A stretch of 41,470 bases of DNA from an uncultured Oscillospiraceae bacterium. GTDB taxonomy: Bacteria; Bacillota; Clostridia; Oscillospirales; Oscillospiraceae. The DNA lies in the NCBI GenBank assembly GCA_947626265.1, contig CANQRM010000025.1:1-41470 (forward strand), given 5' to 3'. This document shows positions 5,701 through 14,554 of the stretch, piece by piece. Under the pieces are notes generated by a model, which was not told the origin of the DNA, did not search any database, and saw only the letters and a list, made by a program, of their open reading frames with translations. A program made the translations under genes and the position numbers. Numbering within the stretch: position 1 is the first letter of the stretch; each line of letters opens with the position of its first letter.

Positions 5701-8250
5701 TCAAAACTGCGACCGCTTCACCGCGTCGGCGATCTGGTCCAGGACCCACTCCACCTCGGTTTTGAACTCCCCGGAGGAACAGCGCAGCACCCCGGAGCGG
5801 AGGGCGCCCACCTGCACCATCCTGTCGGAGGTGACCACCCGGACGGTCTCGTTTTTGCCGATCTCGTCCACCAGCCGCTCGATATACATGTCCGCCGTCT
5901 CGCCCTCCTTGGTGTAGGCGACGCGAAGATTGCCGTGAGATTCCCGGCTTCCCTGGCCGCCGGGGACCTTGTAGGCGTCGAAGACGACGATGAGCTCGCT
6001 TTTGGTGTAGCCCTGGTAGTTGGCCAGCATGTTGAGGAGCTTCGACCGGGCGATGTCCAGGCTCTCCGCCGCGAGGACTTTGAGCTCGTCCCAGGCGAAG
6101 ATGACGTTGTACCCGTCCACGATGATGTGCTCGTGGTCCTTTCGTACCTGCATCTGGATGCCCACGGCGCTGTTGACCTGGGGGGCGGAATACTGCTTTC
6201 GCCGGATGGGGCCGAACTCCCGGACCATGATGGCCTCCAGCTCCTTGTCGTCGATGTTGAGATTCTGCCGCCGCACGGTGGGCGCCGCCGCCTCCGGGGC
6301 GGCGGGGTCTTTAAGGCCGCTGTCCAGGTGCATGTACTCCGGCACCTTGTCCCACTTCACGTTGAACCCCGCCCCGTGGGCGCAGAACACGCTGTCCGGG
6401 GTGTTCTCCACGTCCGCCTCCGGGTCGTAGCCCATGGCCTCGATGACGGCGTCCGCGTCGTGGCAGGGCCGGTATCCGGCCACATGACAGGTGAAGCGCC
6501 CCCGGCCGCCGGTGTAGGCGGCCACCTGTGCGGCGTAGTCGCCCATGGCGGACACGGGGGCCTCCCCGGTGAGCACCATCTGCTCCCCCTCGGGGACGGG
6601 GCTTTCATGGGTGCCGCCCATGGCCCGCACGTCGGTGATGGCCCGGCCGATCTGCTCGGCGGGGACGGAAAGGCGGAAGGCGTACCAAGGCTCCAAAAGC
6701 ACGCTCTCGGCCTGCATCAGTCCCTGGCGCACGGCGCGATAGGTGGCCTGGCGGAAATCCCCGCCCTCGGTGTGCTTCAGGTGCGCCCGCCCGGCCAGGA
6801 GCGTTATTTTCACGTCGGTCAGGGGCGAGCCGGTGAGCACGCCCAGGTGCTGTTTTTCTTCCAGGTGCGTGAGGATGAGCCGCTGCCAGTTCCGGTCCAG
6901 AAGGTCCTCGGGGCAGACGGTGGCCAGCTCTATGCCGCTGCCCGGCGCGCCGGGCTCCAGGAGAAGGTGGACCTCGGCGTAGTGGCGCAAGGGCTCGAAG
7001 TGGCCCACGCCCTCCACGCGGCTCGCGATGGTCTCCCGGTAGAGGACCTGGCCCGCGTCTATGTCCACGTCCACGTCGAAACGCTCTTTTATGAGGCTCT
7101 TGAGTATCTCGATCTGCACCGCGCCCATGAGCTGGACGTGTATCTCCCCCAGGCGCTCCTGCCACAGGATATGCAGTTGGGGCTCTTCCTCCTCCAGCAG
7201 TTTTAACTTCGGCAGCATGGTACGGGCGTCGCATCCCTTGGGCAGGCGGATGCGGTAACCCATGGCGGGGGTGAGGTAAGGCTCGTCCCCGTCCGGCTCC
7301 GCTCCCAGGCCCTGGCCGGGCCAGGTGCCGGAGAGGCCCGTGACGGCGCAGACCTGCCCGGCGGAAACGGCGTCGGCGGTGTCGTATTTGGCGCCGGAGT
7401 AGAGGCGTATCTGGCTTATCTTCTCTTCCACGGGTTCGGAGGCCCGCAGGGGCAGGTACCGGATGGGCATACGCACAGTGAGCTGCCCGCCGGTGACTTT
7501 GAGATAAGTCAGGCGGTTGCCCTGGCTGTCCCGGCCGATCTTATAGACCCGGGCCCCGAAGGGGGTGGGATAGGCAGGCTCCGCCGTATACCGGTCCAGG
7601 GCGGCCAGGAACTCCTCCACGCCGTCCAGCTTGAGGCCTGAGCCGAAGAAGCAGGGAAACAGCTTCCGTTCCCGTATGAGCCGTATGACAGTATCGTCGG
7701 CGAGAGCGCCGGCGTCCATATATTCGTCCAGGGCGGCCTCGTCCAGCATGGCTATGGCCTCGTCCCGGCCTGCGTTGTCGGGGGAGAAGTCCACGCAGGC
7801 TTCGCCGAGACGGGCCTGGACGTCCCTCATGAGGGCGGCCCTGTCCGTGCCGTTCACGTCCATCTTGGTGACAAAGAGGAACGCGGGGACCCGGTAGCGC
7901 TGCAGCAGCGCCCACAGCGTCTCCGTGTGGGCCAGGACGCCGTCGGTGCCGCTGATGACCATGACGGCGCAGTCCAGCACCTGCAGCACCCGCTCCGCCT
8001 CCGGGGAGAAGTCCACGTGGCCGGGGGTGTCCAAGAGCGTTATATCCGTATTGCCTACGGTGAACAGGGCCTGCTTGGAGAAGATGGTGATGCCCCGGGC
8101 CCGCTCCAGGTCGTGGGTGTCGAGATACGTGTCCCGGTGGTCCACCCGGCCCAGCTTTTTGATCTTGCCGGCCAGGTACAGCAGGGCCTCGGACAGGGTG
8201 GTCTTGCCCGCGTCCACATGGGCCAGGATGCCGACGGTCAGTTTCTTCAT
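5701..8250 (-). CDS. Ribosomal-protection/EF-G-like GTPase fused to a YacP/Rae1-type NYN nuclease
   Basis: This 849-aa cytoplasmic protein has two parts. Residues 1-640 follow the Tet(M)/Tet(O)/EF-G plan: G1 AHVDAGKT (10-17), switch I RGITI (52-56), G3 DTPGH (74-78), G4 TKMD (128-131), then domains II-V. Residues 641-700 are a linker. Residues 706-849 are a NYN/PIN-like nuclease domain of the YacP (Rae1) type, with acidic residues D712 in VDGYN, D758 in VFDA, D787 in ETAD and D809 in TSD. Tet(M) itself is about 640 aa and has no nuclease. The domain IV tip (about 486-499, GRAHLKHTEGGDF) lacks the Tyr-Ser-Pro-Val-Ser type loop that evicts tetracycline in Tet(M), so the resistance label is doubtful. 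Rae1 is a ribosome A-site mRNA endonuclease, so the fusion may cut mRNA on stalled ribosomes. The start at 8250 is fixed by the MKKLTVGILAHVDAGKT opening, and a weak GGAAAGG lies upstream. ylmH follows after 6 bp. Confidence 0.9.
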   Translation of the reverse strand: MKKLTVGILAHVDAGKTTLSEALLYLAGKIKKLGRVDHRDTYLDTHDLERARGITIFSKQALFTVGNTDITLLDTPGHVDFSPEAERVLQVLDCAVMVISGTDGVLAHTETLWALLQRYRVPAFLFVTKMDVNGTDRAALMRDVQARLGEACVDFSPDNAGRDEAIAMLDEAALDEYMDAGALADDTVIRLIRERKLFPCFFGSGLKLDGVEEFLAALDRYTAEPAYPTPFGARVYKIGRDSQGNRLTYLKVTGGQLTVRMPIRYLPLRASEPVEEKISQIRLYSGAKYDTADAVSAGQVCAVTGLSGTWPGQGLGAEPDGDEPYLTPAMGYRIRLPKGCDARTMLPKLKLLEEEEPQLHILWQERLGEIHVQLMGAVQIEILKSLIKERFDVDVDIDAGQVLYRETIASRVEGVGHFEPLRHYAEVHLLLEPGAPGSGIELATVCPEDLLDRNWQRLILTHLEEKQHLGVLTGSPLTDVKITLLAGRAHLKHTEGGDFRQATYRAVRQGLMQAESVLLEPWYAFRLSVPAEQIGRAITDVRAMGGTHESPVPEGEQMVLTGEAPVSAMGDYAAQVAAYTGGRGRFTCHVAGYRPCHDADAVIEAMGYDPEADVENTPDSVFCAHGAGFNVKWDKVPEYMHLDSGLKDPAAPEAAAPTVRRQNLNIDDKELEAIMVREFGPIRRKQYSAPQVNSAVGIQMQVRKDHEHIIVDGYNVIFAWDELKVLAAESLDIARSKLLNMLANYQGYTKSELIVVFDAYKVPGGQGSRESHGNLRVAYTKEGETADMYIERLVDEIGKNETVRVVTSDRMVQVGALRSGVLRCSSGEFKTEVEWVLDQIADAVKRSQF

Positions 8251-8279
8251 AGGGTATATGGCCTTTCCAAAGCATAAAG

Positions 8280-8307
8280 AGGCCGCCGGGGGTCAGCGCG
8301 GCGGCCT
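8280..8307 (-). terminator. Hairpin after the GNAT gene, likely terminator
   Basis: AGGCCGCCG (8280-8288) pairs with CGGCGGCCT (8299-8307). On the minus strand it lies 7 bases after the GNAT stop and is followed by CTTTATGCTTT, a weak U-tract. It probably separates the exporter/UDG operon from the GTPase-nuclease gene. Confidence 0.6.
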
Positions 8308-8314
8308 ATCGTTA

Positions 8315-9166
8315 TCAGTCCAGGGCGAAGCCCCACCAGAGCCCGGCGGGGATCTGGTCCTTGGCGGCGGGGCCCAGAGAGGCCATCATGAAGGGCCGCT
8401 CATGCTCCGGCCCCGGGAAGAATACCGGCGAGCGGACAAGATACTCCTTGGCGGGGAACCGCTCCGCCACGGCCAGCAGCACCTCCATCCAGTCCCCCTC
8501 GGGGGCCAGCAGCTCGACGACCCGGCAGGTGTCGCCGTCCATCTCCACGGCGGCGATGTCCCCGTCCACGGAGAGATACCCGCCGCCGAAGCGCTTCATG
8601 TGGTAGGACTCCATGGCCAGGAAGCGGGTGGTGACCACGGCGTAGGGAAGGCCCCGGAGGATGGACTTGCGCCGCAGGTAATATTCCCCGGCGGAGATGT
8701 CGTCCCCGCGGGGGGCGGGGCCGGTTAGGTCCGCCTTGGGGATGAGCGCCTCCCGGGCCCAGCTCACCGGCACGCTGCCGTCGGCCTTCTCGTAGAAGGC
8801 ATAGAGCTTATCCTCCGAGGGCAGCACGCATGCCGCGTCCACCAGCTGCAGCGCCTTTTCCACGCAGGCCCGGTATACCGCCGAGCCGATGCCCCGGCCC
8901 CGGTAGGCGGGGTCGGTGGCAAGGGAGTAGGCGTAGGCGGTGGACAGGGAGGTGCCGTCCGGGGGGAAGAGGATGGGCCCGTCCAGGATGTACATGGCCG
9001 ACACGGCCATGCCGTCTGCCTCCGCCACCAGGCAGCCGTCGGGGTTCATAAAGTTTGCGCGGAACTTGCCGATGTAGTCGGCGTCGTCGCCGAAGGCGTC
9101 CATCCACAGCTTCTCCAGCCGGGGCAGGTCCTCCGCGCGCCAGGGTCGGATGATAAAGTCAGCCAT
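8315..9166 (-). CDS. GNAT-family N-acetyltransferase
   Basis: This 283-aa protein begins MADFIIRPWRAEDLPRLEKL, a typical GNAT opening. The acetyl-CoA binding motif A is at about residues 84-107 (ATDPAYRGRGIGSAVYRA). The N-terminal GNAT fold spans about 1-130. The rest resembles the second GNAT-like half of Eis-type proteins but is shorter than Eis (about 400 aa), with no clear SCP2-like end. The substrate is unknown. The start overlaps the DUF2156 gene upstream by 8 bp, so it is the last gene of a five-gene operon. Confidence 0.8.
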   Translation of the reverse strand: MADFIIRPWRAEDLPRLEKLWMDAFGDDADYIGKFRANFMNPDGCLVAEADGMAVSAMYILDGPILFPPDGTSLSTAYAYSLATDPAYRGRGIGSAVYRACVEKALQLVDAACVLPSEDKLYAFYEKADGSVPVSWAREALIPKADLTGPAPRGDDISAGEYYLRRKSILRGLPYAVVTTRFLAMESYHMKRFGGGYLSVDGDIAAVEMDGDTCRVVELLAPEGDWMEVLLAVAERFPAKEYLVRSPVFFPGPEHERPFMMASLGPAAKDQIPAGLWWGFALD

Positions 9167-10061
9167 CTTTCAACTCCACCTTATATTTTTCCACCATCCT
9201 GTCCGGATGGTAGCTTTGCTTTGACCGGCGCAGGCTCTCCCGGCCTGTGTCGTCCTCCCGGTTGATCCACCGCACTTCGGGGTGCAGGGCACGGATATGG
9301 CGGACGAATTCCCGGTTGATCATGGGGTAGGCGCCGTCCACAGCGGCGTCCGCCTTTTCAAAATGCACGTCGAAGGTATCGGGGCTCGTCATCTCCCCCA
9401 GGGAGAAGGCCGCGAGATTTTTACCCACCCAGAGGGCCCCGCCCTCCAGGCCCAGAGCGTCCCAATATTGGAATGCCCGTTCAATGGCCCGGTGCTCATC
9501 CTCCACGCCGTCATGCTCATCCTCCCCGCAAGAGGCGAGCCACTTATCCAGCAGCACCCGGCAGGCGGGAAAGTCCGCCGCTGTCAGGGGCGCGAAGCGC
9601 CAGTCGTTCTCCTCCTCGAAGCGGTGGATATGGTTGCGCTTGGCGTGCAGGTGCTTGCCGGAGAGGGTGTCCAGCTTTTCGGCGGAATATAGGTAATCCC
9701 ATAGGTCCCGCTCTTCTGTGACCTGGGCGGCGGAACCGAATATCGCCTCCACCAGGGACAGGTGATCCGCCGTCACGCCCCGGAGGATGAAGGGAAAGTC
9801 CTCCCGGGCGGCATAAGCGCCCATCTCGTCCAACACCGGCCGCACGTCACCGGAACCTATGGGCCAGACGAAGAAGGGGGCAATGCCATAGGTGAGCAAT
9901 GTCACCATCCGATCGCCGATGCGGCCGATCTGCTGGTGAAAGGTCTCATCCCAGAGGAATATGTTGCCGAAGTTGTAGTCCGCGCTGGGGGAGGCCTCCG
10001 CCAGCACGATGGGGTCCACCCAGGCCTTGTCGGCCAAGGTGACGGGGTGTAGGTCAAACAT
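9159..10061 (-). CDS. DUF2156 / phosphatidylglycerol-lysyltransferase-C-like protein
   Basis: This 300-aa soluble protein matches the stand-alone DUF2156 family, a double-GNAT fold related to the catalytic domain of MprF and to Fem-type aminoacyl transferases. Visible features are SADYNFGNIFLWDETF near residue 28, SGKHLHAKRNHIHRFE near 134 and the C-terminal INREDDTGRESLRRSKQSYH, which is strongly conserved in the family. There is no membrane domain, so it is not a full MprF. Its acceptor and donor are unknown. It overlaps the UDG gene upstream and the GNAT gene downstream by 8 bp each. Confidence 0.85.
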   Translation of the reverse strand: MFDLHPVTLADKAWVDPIVLAEASPSADYNFGNIFLWDETFHQQIGRIGDRMVTLLTYGIAPFFVWPIGSGDVRPVLDEMGAYAAREDFPFILRGVTADHLSLVEAIFGSAAQVTEERDLWDYLYSAEKLDTLSGKHLHAKRNHIHRFEEENDWRFAPLTAADFPACRVLLDKWLASCGEDEHDGVEDEHRAIERAFQYWDALGLEGGALWVGKNLAAFSLGEMTSPDTFDVHFEKADAAVDGAYPMINREFVRHIRALHPEVRWINREDDTGRESLRRSKQSYHPDRMVEKYKVELKDG

Positions 10062-10662
10062 GAAGGGCGTTTATCTCCCGCTGCAAAGTCTTTAAGTCCA
10101 CGAAGGTCTCCGGCCGCTTGGAGGGGTCCCGGAGCAGGGCGGAGGGGTGGTAGATGGCCATGGCCCTGCGGCCATTCACGTCGAACCACTGGCCGTGCTC
10201 CTTCGTGATACGAAAGTCCGGCTTAATGAACGCCATGGCGGCGATGCGGCCCAGGAACACGACGATAGCCGGGTCCACCAGGGCGATCTGCCGGTGCAGC
10301 CACCCGATGCAGGCGGCCTGTTCGTCGGGCAGGGGGTCCCGGTTTCGGGGCGGGCGGCATTTGACGATGTTGGCGATGTAGACCTTCGTCCGGTCCAGGC
10401 CGATGATCTCCATCATGATGTCCAACAGCTTTCCCGCCGGGCCCACGAAGGGCTCGCCCTGCAGGTCCTCCTGCTCGCCGGGGCCCTCGCCGATGAACAT
10501 CACCTCGGCGTGCTCATTGCCCACGCCGAAAACAAGGTTCGTGCGGGTCTTGCCCAGCTCGCAGCTCATGCAGCCCGCGCAGTCGGCCTTCAGCCGCTCC
10601 CAGGTATCCGGGGAGCGCTCCGGCTCATCGTCTATTATGCTGTTTTCCAGTATCCAATCCAT
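10054..10662 (-). CDS. Uracil-DNA glycosylase, family 4 (iron-sulfur type)
   Basis: This 202-aa base-excision repair enzyme removes uracil from DNA. The uracil-binding motif A is GEGPGEQED (58-66) and the second motif is HPSALLRD near residue 175. Four cysteines fit the 4Fe-4S cluster of family 4: C31 and C34 in [11 protein letters not shown]102 in [11 protein letters not shown] and C118 in QAACIGW. It starts 3 bp after the stop of the second ABC exporter gene and overlaps the DUF2156 gene by 8 bp. No strong Shine-Dalgarno is seen, so it probably depends on coupling to the upstream gene. Confidence 0.93.
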   Translation of the reverse strand: MDWILENSIIDDEPERSPDTWERLKADCAGCMSCELGKTRTNLVFGVGNEHAEVMFIGEGPGEQEDLQGEPFVGPAGKLLDIMMEIIGLDRTKVYIANIVKCRPPRNRDPLPDEQAACIGWLHRQIALVDPAIVVFLGRIAAMAFIKPDFRITKEHGQWFDVNGRRAMAIYHPSALLRDPSKRPETFVDLKTLQREINALHV

Positions 10663-10665
10663 AAC

Positions 10666-12651
10666 TCAATCCAGCTCGCTCTGACCGGTGTAGAGCATGT
10701 AATACCGGCCCTTCTGGTCCAGCAGCTGCTCATGGCTGCCACGCTCCACGATCTGGCCGTGCTCGATGACCACGATGGCCTGAGCATTGCGCACGGTGGA
10801 CAGGCGGTGGGCGATGACGAACACCGTCCGGCCCTCCATCAGCGCGTCCATGCCCTTATCGATGAGCTTTTCCGTGCGGGTATCGATGGAGCTGGTGGCC
10901 TCGTCCAGGATCATCACCGGGTGGCGGGCCACGGCGGTGCGGGCGATGGCGAGAAGCTGCCGCTGGCCCTGGGAGAGGTTCTGGCCATTGCCGGTGATCA
11001 TAGTGTTATACCCGTCCGGCAGGCGGCTGATGAACCCGTGGGCGTTGGCGGCCTTGGCCGCGGCAACGCACTCCTCGTCGGTGGCGTCCAGCTTGCCGTA
11101 GCGGATGTTGTCCATGACCGTGCCGGTGAAGAGGTTGGTGTCCTGCAGAACGATGCCCATGCTCCGGCGAAGGCCCGCCTTTTTGATGTCCTTCACGTCC
11201 AGGCCGTCAAAGAGGATGCGGCCGCCGTCGATCTCATAAAAGCGGTTTATGAGGTTCGTCACGGTGGTCTTGCCTGCGCCGGTGGAGCCCACGAAGGCGA
11301 TCTTCTGGCCCGGGTCGGCCCAGACGGTGAAGTCCTGCAAAACCGGCTTGCCCGGCACATAGGAGAAGCTTACATCCTCCAGCCGGACGCTGCCCTTCAC
11401 TTCTCTGAACTCAAAGGTGCCGTCTGCTTTCGGTATCTTCCAGGCCCAGAAGCCGGTGCGCTCGCCCTTGGCGGTCTCCGTGAAGGTTCCGTCGGGAGCT
11501 CTGTTCACGGTCACCAGGGCAATATTCCCCTCGTCCGGCTCCGGCTTGTGGTCGATGACCGCGAAGATGCGCTCGGCGCCGGCGATGGCGGAGAACAGGT
11601 TGATGGCCTGATTGGACATCATGTTGATGGGCATGGTCACCTGGCGGATGTAGTTGAGGTATACGCCGAGAGAGCCGATGGTGAAAGAGCCCGCCACGGT
11701 CATGAACCCGCCCAGCACGGCGGTGACCGCGTAGCAGATGTTCATGACGGCGTTCATGCTGGGGAAGATGATGCTGCCCAGGAAGTTTGCGAAGATGGCA
11801 TTCTCCCGGTACTCGTCGTTTCGCTCATCGAAGCCCTTCTTGGCCCGGGTCTCGTAGTTGAAGGCCTTGACCACTTTGAGGCCGTCCAGCATCTCCTCAA
11901 TGTAGCCGTTCAGCTCGCCCAGGGAGGACTGCTGCTTTTTGAAGAGGATGCGAGAGTACTTGCCGATGCCCCGCACGAGACCGAAAGAGAGGCCGATGGT
12001 GAGCAGCGTGATGAGAAAGAGCTTCCAGCTGAGGCTGATCATCAGCGCCACGGTGCCCACGAAGGTGATGATGCCGGAGAGGAACTGGACGATGCCCTGT
12101 TCCAGGCACATCTGCACGTTGTCCGCGTCGTTGGTGAAGCGGCTCATGAGCTCGCCGTGAGTGTGCTCGTCAAAATAGCTGATGGGCAGGTCCTGCAGCG
12201 CGGCGAAGAGGTCCCGCCTCAGGGCGTTGGTGGCCCACTGGGCCAGGGTCATGCAGGTGCGGGAGGTGAAGTAGGTGGCCACCGCGCTGGCCAGGTATAT
12301 GCACGCCAGGATGGCAAGCTGCCGCGCCAGGGCGGAGAAGTCCTTCTCAGGGCTTGTGATGAGGGGGACGATGTAGTCGTCTATGAGGGGGCGCAGGTAG
12401 TAGCTGGCCGCGAGGGAGCAGCCGGTGGAGACGAGCATCATCACCAGCACCAGCACGAACAGGCCCTTATTTTTCCCTGCGTAGCCCAGGATGCGGCCCA
12501 GGGTGCCCTTGGCATCCCGGGGCTTGCGGAAGTCCCGGCCGCCGCCGGGGCCGCCATGGACGTTTTTATAGATATTTTCGTCGTTGACATCCACGCTGTC
12601 CACGGCGAGGCGCTCTTTTAACTGTGCCCAAATGCTCTTCTTCTCAGCCAT
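10666..12651 (-). CDS. ABC exporter subunit, canonical half of a heterodimeric multidrug-type pair
   Basis: This 661-aa half-transporter has six predicted membrane helices at about 50-345 and a nucleotide-binding domain at about 410-655. Walker A is GSTGAGKTT, the signature is LSQGQRQ and Walker B is [12 protein letters not shown] with the catalytic Glu. Between the two domains is an extra ~35-residue segment (near 375-410) containing [16 protein letters not shown], a feature of BmrD/LmrD/EfrB-like partners. Its gene overlaps the other half (12644-12651) by 8 bp. Such pairs export drugs, lipids or peptides; the substrate is unknown. The long N-terminal cytoplasmic lead (about 50 aa) is also typical. 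Confidence 0.92.
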   Translation of the reverse strand: MAEKKSIWAQLKERLAVDSVDVNDENIYKNVHGGPGGGRDFRKPRDAKGTLGRILGYAGKNKGLFVLVLVMMLVSTGCSLAASYYLRPLIDDYIVPLITSPEKDFSALARQLAILACIYLASAVATYFTSRTCMTLAQWATNALRRDLFAALQDLPISYFDEHTHGELMSRFTNDADNVQMCLEQGIVQFLSGIITFVGTVALMISLSWKLFLITLLTIGLSFGLVRGIGKYSRILFKKQQSSLGELNGYIEEMLDGLKVVKAFNYETRAKKGFDERNDEYRENAIFANFLGSIIFPSMNAVMNICYAVTAVLGGFMTVAGSFTIGSLGVYLNYIRQVTMPINMMSNQAINLFSAIAGAERIFAVIDHKPEPDEGNIALVTVNRAPDGTFTETAKGERTGFWAWKIPKADGTFEFREVKGSVRLEDVSFSYVPGKPVLQDFTVWADPGQKIAFVGSTGAGKTTVTNLINRFYEIDGGRILFDGLDVKDIKKAGLRRSMGIVLQDTNLFTGTVMDNIRYGKLDATDEECVAAAKAANAHGFISRLPDGYNTMITGNGQNLSQGQRQLLAIARTAVARHPVMILDEATSSIDTRTEKLIDKGMDALMEGRTVFVIAHRLSTVRNAQAIVVIEHGQIVERGSHEQLLDQKGRYYMLYTGQSELD

Positions 12652-14389
12652 TGGAAAGCGCCTCCTCCACCTGTGAAGTGTAGATGTCCCGGTAGATGGG
12701 GCTTCGTTTCATCAGTTCCTCGTGGGTGCCCACGCTCTCCACGCCGCCCTCGTCCAGGACCACGATCTTGTCCGCGCCCACCACGGAGGATATGCGCTGG
12801 GCGATGATGAACACGGTGGTGTTTTTAAGCTCCCGGGAAAAGCTCTCCCGGATGCGGCCCTCGGTGTCGGAGTCCACCGCGCTGGTGGAGTCGTCCAGAA
12901 TGAGGATGGCCGGCTTTTTCAGCATGGCCCGGGCGATGCAGAGCCGCTGCTTCTGCCCGCCGGAGACGTTGGTGCCGCCCTGGAGGATCTGGGTGTCCAG
13001 CCCCTCGGGCATTTGGGAGACGAAGTCCCAGGCCTGGGCGTTTTGAAGGGCGGTGATGATCTCCTCGTCCGTGGCGTCTTCCTTGCCCCAGCGCATGTTG
13101 TCCCGGATGGTGCCGGAGAAGAGGACGTTATTTTGCAGCACCATACCCACGCCGTCCCGCAGGTCCTGGATGCGGTAGTCCCGCACGTCCACGCCGTCCA
13201 CCAGCACGGCCCCCTCGGACACGTCGTAGAACCGGGGGATGAGGTTAACGAGGCTGGACTTGCCCGAGCCGGTGCCGCCCACGATGGCCACGGTCTCGCC
13301 GGGCCGGACGGAGAAGCTCACGTTTTTCAGCACGTCCTCGCCGTTGCCGGTGCGGGAGTAGCGGAAGGAGACGTTTTGAAATTCCACGCTGCCGTGGTCC
13401 GGGGCGATGGTCCGGGCGGGGGCGCCGGGCTTATCCTTGATGTCCGGCTCGGCGTTCAGCACCTCCGCGATGCGCTTGCCGCAGGCACGGGAGCGGGTGT
13501 ACTGCATCAGCACCATGGAGAACATCATCACGCTCATCATGATCTGGTTGAGGTAGCTGATGACCGCGAGAAGCTGGCCGGACTGGATGGTGCCATTGGC
13601 CACCATGCGCCCGCCGAACCAGTAGATGCATAAGGTCACCGCGTTCAATACGATGGTGGCCAGGGGGCTCATGGCGATGATGACGCCCACGGCCCGCAGG
13701 TTGGAGCGGGTAAGCTCGTCGTTGGCCTTTTTGAACTTCTGCTTTTCGTACCGCTGGCGGACGAAGGCCTTCACCACCCGAATGGCGATGAGGTTCTCCT
13801 GGATGTCCGCGTTCATGGCGTCCAGCTTCTGCTGGACCAGAAGAAAGAGCTTATCCACCAGCGTCATTACCGTGATGACGCCGATGAACAGCACCGGCAC
13901 TGCCACCATGTAGATGAGGGCCAGACGCCAGGAGTAGGTGATGACGATGGTCATGGCCACCAGAAGCTGGAACGGCGCCTGGATGAAGGTGCGCAGCATC
14001 ATCTGCACCGCCGTCTGCAGCTGGCGCACGTCGCTGGTGGTGCGGGTGATGAGACTGGCGGTGGAGAATTTATCGATGTCGGCGAAGGAGAACTCCTGGA
14101 TATGCCGGTACATGGCCTGGCGCAGGTTGGAGCCGAAGCCGTTGGAGGCCCGGGAGGCGTTCCACGTGCTGATGAACCCCGCCGTGACGCTCACGAGGGC
14201 CAGCGCCGTCATGAGAAGGCCGCAGACGATGATATAGCTCTTGTCGCCCTTGGCCACGCCCTGGTCCACGATATTGCTCATCAGCGTAGGCAGGGCCAGT
14301 GTCACCACCGTCTCCAACAGCACGAAGATGGGCGTTAAGATCAGCGAGTTTTTGTACTTTCCCCAATAGCCTGTCAGGATCTGCCGCAT
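12644..14389 (-). CDS. ABC exporter subunit, degenerate half of the heterodimeric pair
   Basis: This 581-aa half-transporter has a membrane domain at about 5-300 and a nucleotide-binding domain at about 330-575: Walker A GGTGSGKSS, signature VSGGQKQR, Walker B ILILDDSTSAVD. The catalytic Glu after Walker B is replaced by Asp (DDS), the usual mark of the degenerate subunit in BmrC/LmrC-type heterodimers. So the consensus site comes from one subunit pair only. I chose the start at 14389 (MRQILTGYWGKYKNSL) because AAGGAG lies about 12 bases upstream and the family normally begins this way. The longer start at 14422 has no ribosome binding site. This is the first gene of the five-gene minus-strand operon. 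Confidence 0.9.
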   Translation of the reverse strand: MRQILTGYWGKYKNSLILTPIFVLLETVVTLALPTLMSNIVDQGVAKGDKSYIIVCGLLMTALALVSVTAGFISTWNASRASNGFGSNLRQAMYRHIQEFSFADIDKFSTASLITRTTSDVRQLQTAVQMMLRTFIQAPFQLLVAMTIVITYSWRLALIYMVAVPVLFIGVITVMTLVDKLFLLVQQKLDAMNADIQENLIAIRVVKAFVRQRYEKQKFKKANDELTRSNLRAVGVIIAMSPLATIVLNAVTLCIYWFGGRMVANGTIQSGQLLAVISYLNQIMMSVMMFSMVLMQYTRSRACGKRIAEVLNAEPDIKDKPGAPARTIAPDHGSVEFQNVSFRYSRTGNGEDVLKNVSFSVRPGETVAIVGGTGSGKSSLVNLIPRFYDVSEGAVLVDGVDVRDYRIQDLRDGVGMVLQNNVLFSGTIRDNMRWGKEDATDEEIITALQNAQAWDFVSQMPEGLDTQILQGGTNVSGGQKQRLCIARAMLKKPAILILDDSTSAVDSDTEGRIRESFSRELKNTTVFIIAQRISSVVGADKIVVLDEGGVESVGTHEELMKRSPIYRDIYTSQVEEALSNG

Positions 14390-14439
14390 CAGCCAAAAGG
14401 TCTCCTTTCTAAGTCCATACATACTAAATAAGCCAAATA

Positions 14440-14468
14440 ATGTTATCAGACCTGGCAGGTAAAGTCAA
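14440..14468 (-). promoter_or_regulatory. Candidate promoter of the exporter operon with an internal palindrome
   Basis: Reading the minus strand, TTGACT (14463-14468) and TAACAT (14440-14445) are 17 bases apart. Between them lies ACCTGGCAGGT (14450-14460), a perfect palindrome around one central base. A regulator bound there would block RNA polymerase. No regulator gene is adjacent. Confidence 0.5.
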
Positions 14469-14503
14469 CATATCGGTGTGAACAGAGTGTTAAAACTTCC
14501 GTG

Positions 14504-14532
14504 GCATATCGGCCCGGACAGGCTCATAGACA
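14504..14532 (+). promoter_or_regulatory. Sigma-E-like promoter of the spoIIIA operon
   Basis: GCATATC (14504-14510), a 14-base spacer and CATAGACA (14525-14532) fit the mother-cell sigma-E pattern (ATATT-N14-CATAcaaT). The element lies 23 bases before the spoIIIAA start. spoIIIA is a known sigma-E operon in Bacillus, so motif and context agree. Confidence 0.6.
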
Positions 14533-14554
14533 TGTCCTGAAAGGGGGCGGGCGC

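Noticed and set aside
5701-8250. Call as an acquired tetracycline-resistance gene
   Set aside because: It lacks the Tet(M) domain IV tip, carries a nuclease domain, sits beside ylmH with no mobile element, and has base composition like its neighbours.
10147-12621. Plus-strand open frame of 824 aa opposite the UDG and ABC genes
   Set aside because: Antisense of two well-supported genes; no family motif, and a biased His/Val/Gly/Asp composition.
14390-14422. Longer start for the first ABC exporter gene (MYGLRKETFWL...)
   Set aside because: No ribosome binding site; the ATG at 14389 has AAGGAG upstream and fits the family N-terminus.
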